From DATEDA01 sp963754305 (GTDB lineage: Bacteria > Pseudomonadota > Gammaproteobacteria > Burkholderiales > SG8-39), in NCBI GenBank assembly GCA_963754305.1, contig CAVWFR010000037.1, forward strand, positions 1 to 64,000: a stretch of 64,000 bases of DNA, in the 5' to 3' direction. A program made the position numbers and the translations under genes. The notes under the pieces are model-generated. The model was not told the origin of the DNA. It did no database searches and worked only from the letters and a program-made list of their open reading frames with translations. Below, in pieces: positions 16,927 through 24,930 of this stretch. Positions within the stretch are counted from its first letter, which is position 1, and each line of letters starts with the position of its first letter.

Positions 16927-18239
16927 GCCGGCGCGCCCTCCGGCAGGCCTTCGATGCACCGCGCGAACGCCGCGGACACCCGATCGATGGTCGCGCGGGA
17001 AAATGCGTCCCGGCGGAAGGACACGCCGACATGGAGCGCGGCCCCGGCGGTGCTGATCGCGAGGACGAGCGGGGAGACCGGACCGGTCGAGACCGCGCGC
17101 ACGTAGTCGAGGGGCGCATCGGGGGCGCCGCCTACCGGGCGTTGCCAGAGACCGTCGATGTTGAGCGCCGTGACCCCACCCCAGGCTGGATAGTTCTTGG
17201 CGAAGAACCGGCGCCGGCGCGCCGCGGAAAGGAACGGCCAGATCGCACTCGACACGCCGAGTGCGAAGATATTCTGCAGGTACCCCTTCCGCCGCTTGAC
17301 CACCGTAGTCGCGGCGTGGACATCGCGCGCGAGCTCGTGCAGCGTGATCCCGTCGGGCACCGGATGCACGACGAGGAAGGACGCGAGAAACTGCCCGAAC
17401 GTGTCGCGCACGTCGGCGCGGAAATCGTCCCTGATGTTCACGATGGATGCCACCGCGAGCTGCGTGCGTCGGCGCGCCTGGCCGCGCTCGGCCGCGACCG
17501 GCGACAGCGCGCACATCAGACTCGCGAGAAAGAGATCGTTGACCGTCACGCCCCAGTCCTTCCCCGTCCGGCGCAGCGCGTCGAGTTGGCGGGAGCCCAG
17601 CCTAAAGCACGTGAACGCATTGTAAGGGTCTTCGGTGCCCGCATACCGCGCACGAAAGCAGCGCCGGCTCGCGGCGAGCAGTCCGGGCAGCGTCGAAAGC
17701 CCTGCGAGCACCGCCCCCGGGTGGCGAAAGACGAGCCGCCGATAGGTCGGCGGGTAGCGTCGCAGCGCGGCCGCGTCGATCGGCCGGTGGCAATCGCCCG
17801 CGCAAGCCTCTGCGAGCCGCTTGAGCAGCAGGACGATCGAGTCGCCGCCCGCGATGAAGTGATCGTAGGCGAGACCGAGGTAGAACCACTCGGGGCCCGC
17901 GACGGCAAAGAATCGGAACGGGCTGGCGCCGGTCTGGTGGGAGAAGGGCAGGTTCAGTTGCCGCTCGAGCTCGCTCCGCAGGGCCTCCACCGGATCGCCG
18001 TTGGAAGGCAGCACCGTCAGCGCGACGCCGGCCGGCCCGCCCGCGTACCGAAACCGGCGGCGCCTCGTATCCAGCACGAGCCCGGTCAGCCCCATCGATT
18101 CGAGCTCGCGCGCGATGCACTGTTCGAGCCGCGCCTGATCGAGTCTCCGGCGAACCCGCACGGCATGGACGCCGCTGTAGGGATGGAGCTCGCACCAACG
18201 CAGCATCGTGCGCTGGAAGACGTTCAGTCTCCCGGACAC
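16923..18239 (-). CDS. Condensation-domain-type acyltransferase
   Basis: A 438-residue protein resembling the chloramphenicol-acetyltransferase/condensation/wax-ester-synthase superfamily. Near residue 126 it reads DHFIAGGDS, a variant of HHxxxDG in which the second (catalytic) His is kept as His127 but the following DG is GG. The C-terminal half keeps family features (VNDLFLASL, VASIVNIRDDFR, NIDGLW). Such enzymes join an acyl chain to an alcohol or amine. The start is GTG at 18239, 1 bp after the neighbouring hydrolase stop; its end overlaps the lipoprotein gene. It probably uses the acyl chain made by the downstream fatty-acid genes. Confidence 0.7.
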   Translation of the reverse strand: MSGRLNVFQRTMLRWCELHPYSGVHAVRVRRRLDQARLEQCIARELESMGLTGLVLDTRRRRFRYAGGPAGVALTVLPSNGDPVEALRSELERQLNLPFSHQTGASPFRFFAVAGPEWFYLGLAYDHFIAGGDSIVLLLKRLAEACAGDCHRPIDAAALRRYPPTYRRLVFRHPGAVLAGLSTLPGLLAASRRCFRARYAGTEDPYNAFTCFRLGSRQLDALRRTGKDWGVTVNDLFLASLMCALSPVAAERGQARRRTQLAVASIVNIRDDFRADVRDTFGQFLASFLVVHPVPDGITLHELARDVHAATTVVKRRKGYLQNIFALGVSSAIWPFLSAARRRRFFAKNYPAWGGVTALNIDGLWQRPVGGAPDAPLDYVRAVSTGPVSPLVLAISTAGAALHVGVSFRRDAFSRATIDRVSAAFARCIEGLPEGAPA

Positions 18240-18240
18240 G

Positions 18241-19299
18241 CTAGCCTCCGGCTCCGGCGAGCCGGCGACGGGCGCGGATCAACCGCTGGGCTTCGATACA
18301 CCAGTGCTTCTTCACGCTGTACCAGATGTCCGCGGCGTGCAGGATGTTGCTCGCGTCGACCCCGGCACCGGCAGGCAAGTCCACGGGTTTGCCGTCCGGC
18401 GTGTAGGCGTCGATCCACGCGCGCGTGAGCTCGTTCGCGGCGAGGTGGCTGGTAAGCGGGAGCGTGATGTGCCAATACGCGGCGGGAAGCATCACGTTGC
18501 GGACGACCGCCGAACCGGTCGCTCGGTACGGATCGGCTGGCGTATCCTCACCGAACGTACCCGCCAGCAAGTCCCACTCGATGAAGAATCCGGTGAACTC
18601 GCCCACGGAGTCCGGGATGCGGCGCAGCTTCGCCAGCATGTCGCGCTGCCCGAGCAATACGCGCATCACCTTGCCGGTCGCGAGCGCAGTCGCGTACGGA
18701 ACCTGCAGGCCCACGACCGGCCGCTTGTCACCGGTCAGCGGGTCGATGACGGCGAAACGTGCCTCCGATTCATCGATGAGCGGGTTCCAGACCGGGATCT
18801 CGCCGCCAAAGCCGCCTGCCAGCTCGTGCAGCACGCGGATCGCGAGCATCCCGCCCTGGCTGTGGCCGATCAGCATCGGCATCATGCCTTCACGCTCGTA
18901 GTGCCACGCGAGCGAGCCGGCGAGCTGACGGCTGTCCGTGAAGCTGCTGTACGAACGGCGGCCGTCGCGCGGGTTGCCGACGCGCTCTTCCGGGTAGCCC
19001 ATGGCGACGAGAAATTCGGCGAACGGCGCCATCGTCACCAGTGGGACGCTGCCATGCAGGTTCACGATCCGCGGCGCCGGCGCGCGCGTGAGCACCTCCC
19101 TCACCTCCCGATCGACGATCCGCTCCGGGGCGAGCGCGAGGATCTGGTCCTCCGTCGCGCGGTCGAGCGCCATCGCTTGCAGCACGGCGCCCGGCAGCAC
19201 CTCGCCGGCCCGGAATACATCCTGAGCGGGCGCGAGCGGCGCAGCCGCGAGAATCGCGATCACCCCCCCGAGGCGGCATCCAGCCCGCAGCAGACTCAC
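18241..19299 (-). CDS. Exported alpha/beta-hydrolase, paralogue of 15865-16926
   Basis: A 352-residue protein with a Sec signal peptide (SLLRAGCRLGGVIAILAAA then PLAPAQ) and the nucleophile elbow GHSQGG. The GTG at 19299 overlaps the upstream stop as GTGA, exactly as for its paralogue, and the opening segment is then a normal signal peptide. It carries no clear lipobox, so this copy is probably periplasmic and soluble whereas the other is lipid-anchored. Duplicate exported hydrolases around one acyltransferase suggest processing of a lipid in the envelope. Confidence 0.82.
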   Translation of the reverse strand: MSLLRAGCRLGGVIAILAAAPLAPAQDVFRAGEVLPGAVLQAMALDRATEDQILALAPERIVDREVREVLTRAPAPRIVNLHGSVPLVTMAPFAEFLVAMGYPEERVGNPRDGRRSYSSFTDSRQLAGSLAWHYEREGMMPMLIGHSQGGMLAIRVLHELAGGFGGEIPVWNPLIDESEARFAVIDPLTGDKRPVVGLQVPYATALATGKVMRVLLGQRDMLAKLRRIPDSVGEFTGFFIEWDLLAGTFGEDTPADPYRATGSAVVRNVMLPAAYWHITLPLTSHLAANELTRAWIDAYTPDGKPVDLPAGAGVDASNILHAADIWYSVKKHWCIEAQRLIRARRRLAGAGG

Positions 19300-19922
19300 G
19301 AACCGCGCGCGAAGAAACGCGGAAGAAACCGGCCCGTCCCCGCGCAGTACCGCTCGTAGCGCCCGCCGAGGGTCGCACGCAAAAATCGCTCCTCGTTTCG
19401 CGCCTTCAGGATCATCAGCAGAATGTGCACGGCGCCGACCGCCAGCATGGGAACATTGGCGACGACGACGACGGAGCACACCATGAGCAGCATGCTGAGC
19501 GCGTAGATCGGATGCCGAATGTGCGCGTAGAGGCCGTCGGTGACGAGCTCGGTGTTCTGGTCGGGCGCCACCGCCATCCGCCAGCTCTTGCCCATCCGCG
19601 CCCAGCATTCGATGGTGAGTGCGAGGCACAGCACGCCGCACCCCGCCGCGGCCCAGCGAATCGCGGCATAGACGGGGTCGCGCCCGAATGCGGAGACCGC
19701 CCACGGGTCCTGCGTTCGGGTGGCGGCGAGATACGGTAGGACGACCCAGGCGACGACGAGCGGCACCCAGATGACCCACAGGAGTTGCTCGAGCGGCTGC
19801 CGCGGCACGACCCCGGAGAGCTTGCGCGTCCCCTTTTTTCGCACGCGGACGACCATGACGCCCACGCCGATCCAGTACGCCGAGATCGTCGCCGACAGCA
19901 TGAGTGCCGGCAGGTCCTTCAT
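19296..19922 (-). CDS. ICMT-like membrane methyltransferase
   Basis: A 208-residue integral membrane protein with about five hydrophobic segments and the isoprenylcysteine carboxyl methyltransferase signature GLYAHIRHPIYALS near residue 130-143, followed by RNEERFL and GGRYERY near the end. Bacterial members methylate lipids, carboxylates or small molecules using S-adenosylmethionine; the substrate cannot be read from sequence. It starts the tightly overlapping part of the lipid cluster, 52 bp after the SAF-domain dehydrogenase gene, so methylation or capping of the product is likely. Confidence 0.85.
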   Translation of the reverse strand: MKDLPALMLSATISAYWIGVGVMVVRVRKKGTRKLSGVVPRQPLEQLLWVIWVPLVVAWVVLPYLAATRTQDPWAVSAFGRDPVYAAIRWAAAGCGVLCLALTIECWARMGKSWRMAVAPDQNTELVTDGLYAHIRHPIYALSMLLMVCSVVVVANVPMLAVGAVHILLMILKARNEERFLRATLGGRYERYCAGTGRFLPRFFARGS

Positions 19923-19974
19923 CGACGCATCTCACCCTGCCTGTTGCCGGAGCCGAAGAGTCGAGGCTCGCCGG

Positions 19975-21333
19975 CTAGGCCGCGGCGCGGTGCGACGGTG
20001 CGAACGCCGCTTCCATCTCCCGTCGGAACCGCACCGCCACGCTCGCCGCGTCGGTTTGGACATCGGCCCATCGGACCGGTGCCCCGGCTGCGACCGGGTT
20101 GATGAGCTTGACGTCGTGAGCGAGCCCGAGCGGGAGGGCGCCCGCGCTCAGCGAGTCTTCGGCGGGGGCGAGCTTGCCGTACACCGCGTAGCCGCCCTCC
20201 CCATCGAGGATCTCGCCCGCCCGGAGAGCGCGCTTGGCGGTCGCGACGACGTCGGCGCGAAACCCGGTGGCACACCCGGTCGGCTCACCCCGTAACCCTA
20301 CCGAGGCGACGGAGATGCCGACTTCGAGACCGATAAGATGCCAGCGCTTGTAGAGGCAAGCGTAGCGTCCGCCGGGATCGGTGCGGACACCGTATTCCGT
20401 GAAGCAGCGCCGGATGTATTCGGTTTCGCCCTCGAACACCACCCACACACCGAAGCGGATGTCGTACGGGACCACCCGCCCGTCCGGTTCGAGCGACGAC
20501 ACCACCTCCACCTGCCCCTTGTGATGGAGCTGGCCGCCCTCTTCCCTCGGCCGCATGACCGACGGGAGGTCGTCGATGCTCGCGGGCGGAAACGCTAGAC
20601 CCTGTGGGGCCGGGGTGAGCCCGGTCGCATTGCACACCGCGGTGCTCTCGATCGCCGGCTTCGAACCATCGAGAAACGAGTTGAACATCTTCGGATTCAG
20701 CCCCCCGACGCGCGCCTGCTCCGGCGTGAGGCCGTAGTACTGCCAGACCGTCTCCGGCGTGGACTGCGCGTAGTGCGGCAGCCACTTGTGACCGCGTCCG
20801 GCAGCCACCACGCTGAACCCGGCCGCGCGCGCCCAATCGACCAGGTCGCAGATGAGCGCCGGCTGGTCGCCGTAGGCAAGGCTGTAGACGACGCCCGCCG
20901 CCGCGGCTCTCCGCGCCAGCAGCGGCCCGCAGAGCGCATCGGCTTCGACGGTGACCATGACGACGTGCTTGCCGTGCGCGAACGCCGCGAGGGCGTGCGT
21001 TACCGCCGCGATCGGGTTGCCGGTCGCCTCGACGATGATCTCGATACCGGGATGCCCGACCAGGGCCTCCCAGTCGTCGCCCACGTGGGTGAGCCGCTGC
21101 GCGAGCGCCGCGTCGAGCGACGGGGCGCCATGCGCCTCGGGCGGCCAGCCGATCCGGTCGAGGTTGGCGCGCGCATTGGCCGGGGACAGATCGGCGATAC
21201 CGACGAGATGCAGTCCGGGTGTTTTCGGGACCTGCGCGAGGTACATGGCGCCGAACTTTCCGGCGCCGACGAGGCCGACGCGCAGCGGCCGGCCTTGAGC
21301 GGCGCGCTCGGTGAGCTTGGCGTACAGATTCAT
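19975..21333 (-). CDS. NAD(P)-dependent oxidoreductase with C-terminal SAF domain
   Basis: A 452-residue protein. The N-terminus is a Rossmann domain (RVGLVGAGKFGAMYLAQ) of the homoserine-dehydrogenase/Gfo-Idh type with VEATGNP and KHVVMVTVEADAL. The C-terminus has a SAF-like segment (LPLGLAHDVKLINPVAAG). Proteins of this design occur in sugar-acid and amino-acid catabolism and are often misnamed FlgA-like. The gene follows a PhyH dioxygenase by 31 bp and precedes the ICMT gene by 52 bp, so the pair may be the upstream part of the lipid operon or a separate two-gene unit. The substrate is unknown. Confidence 0.8.
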   Translation of the reverse strand: MNLYAKLTERAAQGRPLRVGLVGAGKFGAMYLAQVPKTPGLHLVGIADLSPANARANLDRIGWPPEAHGAPSLDAALAQRLTHVGDDWEALVGHPGIEIIVEATGNPIAAVTHALAAFAHGKHVVMVTVEADALCGPLLARRAAAAGVVYSLAYGDQPALICDLVDWARAAGFSVVAAGRGHKWLPHYAQSTPETVWQYYGLTPEQARVGGLNPKMFNSFLDGSKPAIESTAVCNATGLTPAPQGLAFPPASIDDLPSVMRPREEGGQLHHKGQVEVVSSLEPDGRVVPYDIRFGVWVVFEGETEYIRRCFTEYGVRTDPGGRYACLYKRWHLIGLEVGISVASVGLRGEPTGCATGFRADVVATAKRALRAGEILDGEGGYAVYGKLAPAEDSLSAGALPLGLAHDVKLINPVAAGAPVRWADVQTDAASVAVRFRREMEAAFAPSHRAAA

Positions 21334-21364
21334 CGCGGCCTCTTTCGGGGGCTGGAACGAGCGC

Positions 21365-22210
21365 TCACGCCGCGAGCGGTACCGGCCTTAGCGCGTCCTC
21401 GGGCGTGCCGTCCTTCCACGGCAATGCGACATCATAGTCGCGCAGCAGACAGTCGTCCGGAAGAGCGGCGATCGGGGTGAAGTCGCGATGGGCGATGTAC
21501 GCCGGGCGCTTGAAGCGCCGAATGTGGTTGGAGACCGCGCATAAGCTGAGGTAAACGTTCCATCGATCCCAGGGCGAAAGATTGGCGGTCGAGGCATGCA
21601 CCAGGCAGCCGTGGAACATGATCATCGATCCGGCCGGACCCTTCGGAGCCACCAGCCCGCCGCGTTCGACCAACTTGCCGATCGTGTCGTGATCGATGGT
21701 CCAGAGCGGATAGCTCGTGGTCGTCGTGTCGTGTCCGGCCTCGACGACGCCGAGGCGGTGGCTACCAGGGATGAACATGAGCGGCCCGTTGAACTCGTTC
21801 ACTTCGTTCAGGAAGATCGCCACGTTCATCGCGCGCGCCGTGGGCATGAGGTCGTCCGCCTGCCAGGTACCGAAGTCCTGATGCCACTGCCACAGGTCGC
21901 CGTCGAAGGCGACCTTGCCGTTGATCTTGAACTGATGCATGTAGACGTCTTCACCGAAGAGGGTGGTCACCGGGTCGATCATCCGCGGGTGGCGGGCGAG
22001 CCGGGCGAAGACGCTCGAGTACATGTGGGCCGCGAAGTTGGTGCGTACCGCGTCGCTGTCCTTCTCGCGCACGTTCTCGGGCCGGCTCTGCGCGAAGAGC
22101 CGCGGGACTTCGTCGGTGAGGACTTTGATCTCGGCCTCCGAGAACAGGCTCGGAAAGAAGAGATAGCCGTCGCGGTCGAACTGCTCACGCTGCTCCTCGC
22201 TGAGTCTCAT
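21365..22210 (-). CDS. PhyH/EctD-like Fe(II)/2-oxoglutarate dioxygenase
   Basis: A 281-residue phytanoyl-CoA dioxygenase family protein: RDGYLFFPSLFSEAEI at the N-terminus, WQWHQDFGTW giving the His-x-Asp iron ligands, GPLMFIPGSHRLG, and HGCLVHAS for the distal His. Members hydroxylate small molecules or acyl chains. The start at 22210 has GAGGAGG five bases upstream. As first gene of the leftward run that reaches 9005 it could hydroxylate the fatty product, but an unrelated catabolic role with the SAF dehydrogenase is equally possible. The 199-bp gap before ftsB holds no recognised feature. Confidence 0.85.
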   Translation of the reverse strand: MRLSEEQREQFDRDGYLFFPSLFSEAEIKVLTDEVPRLFAQSRPENVREKDSDAVRTNFAAHMYSSVFARLARHPRMIDPVTTLFGEDVYMHQFKINGKVAFDGDLWQWHQDFGTWQADDLMPTARAMNVAIFLNEVNEFNGPLMFIPGSHRLGVVEAGHDTTTTSYPLWTIDHDTIGKLVERGGLVAPKGPAGSMIMFHGCLVHASTANLSPWDRWNVYLSLCAVSNHIRRFKRPAYIAHRDFTPIAALPDDCLLRDYDVALPWKDGTPEDALRPVPLAA

Positions 22211-22409
22211 GATGCCTCCTCGCTGAGAGTGGGTTGATCAGGATGCCGCGGATCCGGATTCCGCGAGCCGGGTCGCGTGCCTTGCGCCGGCCGCCACGCG
22301 GCACGGTGTTTGTGCCCTCGAGGATACCCCTGGCCGGGCTCCCGGTGGTCGTCCAACACGTGCGCACGCCCTTTCAAGGAGGCTGGAACCCCGCTCGCAC
22401 GGTCGCGAG

Positions 22410-22703
22410 CTACCTCGAGGGCTGGCCCCGAGGCTGATCGACGATCTGGAAGAAGATCTCGTCCCGGCGGACCATGCCGAGTTCGAAGCGCGCGCGCTCC
22501 TCGACCGCTTCCAGCCCCTGCTTCAAATCCCGCACTTCCGCGTCCAAGGCGTCGTTACGAGCCTGCAGCGCCTCGTTCTTGCCTCGCTGCACGGCGAGTT
22601 GCCGATCCGACTCCCAGACGCGCGCCCAGCCCCCCTTGCCGAGCCAGAGCGGATACTGGATCAGCACGAGCAGCAGGGCGATGACGGCGGCGAGCGTGCG
22701 CAT
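22410..22703 (-). CDS. ftsB: Cell division protein FtsB
   Basis: A 97-residue bitopic protein: an N-terminal membrane anchor (TLAAVIALLLVLIQYPLWLG), GKGGWARVWE, and a coiled coil rich in Glu, Leu and Asn (QLAVQRGKNEALQARND), ending with ERARFELGMVRRDEIFFQIV, the conserved FtsB tail. It joins FtsQ and FtsL at the divisome. It directly follows eno (stop and start adjacent), the usual order in beta- and gammaproteobacteria, and is the last gene of the pyrG operon. Confidence 0.93.
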   Translation of the reverse strand: MRTLAAVIALLLVLIQYPLWLGKGGWARVWESDRQLAVQRGKNEALQARNDALDAEVRDLKQGLEAVEERARFELGMVRRDEIFFQIVDQPRGQPSR

Positions 22704-23987
22704 CTATCGCAGCTGGTAGAACGCGTCGCGCCCCGGATAGCTCACCGCATCGCCGAGGTCTTCCTCGATGCGGAGCAGCTGGTTGTATTTCGCCACGCGG
22801 TCGGAGCGCGAGAGCGAGCCGGTCTTGATCTGGAGGGCGTTGGTGCCGACGGCGATGTCGGCGATGATGGTGTCCTCGGTCTCCCCGGAACGATGGGAGA
22901 TCACCGCGGTGTAGCCGGAGCGCTTTGCGAGCTCGATCGCGGCGAACGTCTCGGTCAGGGTGCCGATCTGGTTGACCTTGATCAGGATCGAATTGGCCAC
23001 GCCGAGCTTGACGCCCTCCTTGAGCAGCCGCGTGTTGGTCACGAAGAGATCGTCGCCGACGAGCTGCACCCGCTTGCCGAGGGTTTGCGTGAGGACCTGC
23101 CAGCCGTCCCAGTCGGACTCGGCCATCCCGTCCTCGATGCTCACGATCGGGAACCGGTCGGCAAGCGTCTCGAGATAGTCGGAGAACTCCTTTGCCGAGA
23201 GCTCGAGCTTCTCCGCGGCGAGCCGGTACTTGCCGCGCTCGTAGAACTCCGAGCTTGCGCAGTCGAGCGCAAGCGCCACGTCGCCGCCCGGCATGTAGCC
23301 GGCCGCCTCGATCGCCTGCATCATCAGCTCGAGCGCGGCGGCGTTCGACGGGAGGTTCGGGGCGAAACCGCCTTCGTCGCCGACCGTCGTCGACAGCCCC
23401 TTTGCCTCGAGCAGCGACTTCAGCGAGTGGAAGACCTCGGCCCCACAGCGCAACGCCTCGCGGAAGCTCTGCGCGCTGATCGGGATGACCATGAACTCTT
23501 GCACGTCCAGGCTGTTGTTCGCGTGCGCACCGCCGTTGATGACGTTCATCATCGGCACCGGCATCTGCATCGCACCCGAGCCGCCGAAATAGCGGTAGAG
23601 CGGCAGCCCGGACTCCTCGGCCGCCGCCTTGGCGACCGCCATCGACACCGCGAGCAGGGCGTTCGCGCCGAGCCGCGCCTTGTTCTCGGTGCCGTCGAGC
23701 TCGATCAGCGTCCGGTCGATGAAGCTCTGCTCCAAGGCGTCGAGCCCCATGATCGCTTCGGAGATTTCGGTATTGATGTGCTCGACCGCCTTGAGCACGC
23801 CTTTACCCCTATAGCGCATCTTGTCGCCGTCGCGCAGCTCGAGCGCTTCGCGCGCGCCGGTCGACGCGCCGGAGGGCACCGCCGCGCGGCCGATGACGCC
23901 GGATTCGAGCAGCACGTCGGCCTCGACCGTCGGGTTGCCCCGCGAGTCGAGGATCTCCCGGGCCACGACATCGACGATCGAGCTCAT
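22704..23987 (-). CDS. eno: Enolase
   Basis: A 427-residue enolase converting 2-phosphoglycerate to phosphoenolpyruvate in glycolysis and gluconeogenesis. Visible hallmarks are EILDSRGNPTVE at the N-terminus, SGASTG, VGDEGGFAPN, the metal-binding VSIEDGMAE and LVGDDLFVTN, and ILIKVNQIGTLTET with SHRSGETED. Length is standard and all catalytic segments are present. It lies between kdsA and ftsB in a conserved operon, and its product supplies phosphoenolpyruvate to the KdsA reaction. Confidence 0.97.
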   Translation of the reverse strand: MSSIVDVVAREILDSRGNPTVEADVLLESGVIGRAAVPSGASTGAREALELRDGDKMRYRGKGVLKAVEHINTEISEAIMGLDALEQSFIDRTLIELDGTENKARLGANALLAVSMAVAKAAAEESGLPLYRYFGGSGAMQMPVPMMNVINGGAHANNSLDVQEFMVIPISAQSFREALRCGAEVFHSLKSLLEAKGLSTTVGDEGGFAPNLPSNAAALELMMQAIEAAGYMPGGDVALALDCASSEFYERGKYRLAAEKLELSAKEFSDYLETLADRFPIVSIEDGMAESDWDGWQVLTQTLGKRVQLVGDDLFVTNTRLLKEGVKLGVANSILIKVNQIGTLTETFAAIELAKRSGYTAVISHRSGETEDTIIADIAVGTNALQIKTGSLSRSDRVAKYNQLLRIEEDLGDAVSYPGRDAFYQLR

Positions 23988-24062
23988 GCGGTTTTCACTT
24001 TGATCTCTTGCATCCCGCAGCTTGTCCCGCGGCTACTCCTACGCCCGTGCGCGCGGGTTCCC

Positions 24063-24926
24063 TCATAGCGAGCACTCCGCGAATCCGCGTCGTTTGACCA
24101 GCGCATCGATGTCCTTCAGCGTCGCGAGCAGCGGCTTCATGAGCTGGAGCGGCCACGCGTTCGGACCGTCCGAGAGCGCCTTCGCCGGATCCGGGTGCGT
24201 CTCCATGAAGAGCCCGGCGACGCCCGTCGCAACGGCGGCGCGCGCGAGCACCGGCACGAACTCCCGCTGACCGCCGCTCGAAGTCCCCTGTCCACCGGGA
24301 AGCTGCACCGAATGGGTCGCGTCGAAAACCACCGGGCAACCCGTATCCCGCATGATCGAGAGCGATCGCATGTCGGACACGAGGTTGTTGTACCCGAACG
24401 AAACCCCACGTTCACAGACCAGGATGTTGTCGGCCGCCGCCGGATCGTCGGGGCGCGCGGCGCGCGCCGCCTCCCTGGCCTTGTCGACGACGTTCTTCAT
24501 GTCCGCGGGCGCGAGGAACTGCCCTTTCTTGATGTTCACCGGTCGCCCCGCACTCGCCACGGCATGGATGAAGTCGGTCTGCCGGCACAGGAAGGCCGGA
24601 GTCTGCAGCACGTCGACGACCGCAGCGACCTGCGCGATCTCCTCGATCTCGTGCACGTCGGTCAGCACGGGGACGCCGACGGCGCGCCTGACCTCGGCGA
24701 GAATATCGAGACCCTGCTCCATTCCGGGCCCCCGGAACGACTTCCCGGAGCTCCGGTTCGCCTTGTCGTAGGACGACTTGTAGATCAGCGGCACGCCGAC
24801 GCTCGCGCAGATCTCGCGGAGCTCCCCGGCAGTGTCGAGCGCCAGCTGGCGCGACTCGACCACGCAAGGCCCCGCGATGAGGAAGAGCGGCTGGTCCAGC
24901 CCGACGTCGAACCCGCAGAGCTTCAT
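24063..24926 (-). CDS. kdsA: 3-deoxy-D-manno-octulosonate 8-phosphate synthase
   Basis: A 287-residue KDO8P synthase that condenses phosphoenolpyruvate with arabinose 5-phosphate, the first committed step to KDO of the lipopolysaccharide core. Motifs include AGPCVVESRQLA, YKSSYDKANRSS, the PGMEQGLDIL loop, GQFLAPADM and DATHSVQLPGGQG. Length is standard. It starts 4 bp after pyrG ends, so the two are co-translated. Its presence shows that the organism makes lipopolysaccharide, relevant to a possible lipid A acylation role of the cluster at 9-20 kb. Confidence 0.97.
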   Translation of the reverse strand: MKLCGFDVGLDQPLFLIAGPCVVESRQLALDTAGELREICASVGVPLIYKSSYDKANRSSGKSFRGPGMEQGLDILAEVRRAVGVPVLTDVHEIEEIAQVAAVVDVLQTPAFLCRQTDFIHAVASAGRPVNIKKGQFLAPADMKNVVDKAREAARAARPDDPAAADNILVCERGVSFGYNNLVSDMRSLSIMRDTGCPVVFDATHSVQLPGGQGTSSGGQREFVPVLARAAVATGVAGLFMETHPDPAKALSDGPNAWPLQLMKPLLATLKDIDALVKRRGFAECSL

Positions 24927-24930
24927 CGGC

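Noticed and set aside
9005..19922. Aryl-polyene cluster
   Set aside because: KS pair, ACP, hotdog and acyltransferase fit in part, but no aromatic ammonia-lyase, AMP-ligase, MMPL-type exporter or LolA-like gene is present, and a FabL-like enoyl reductase would saturate the chain.
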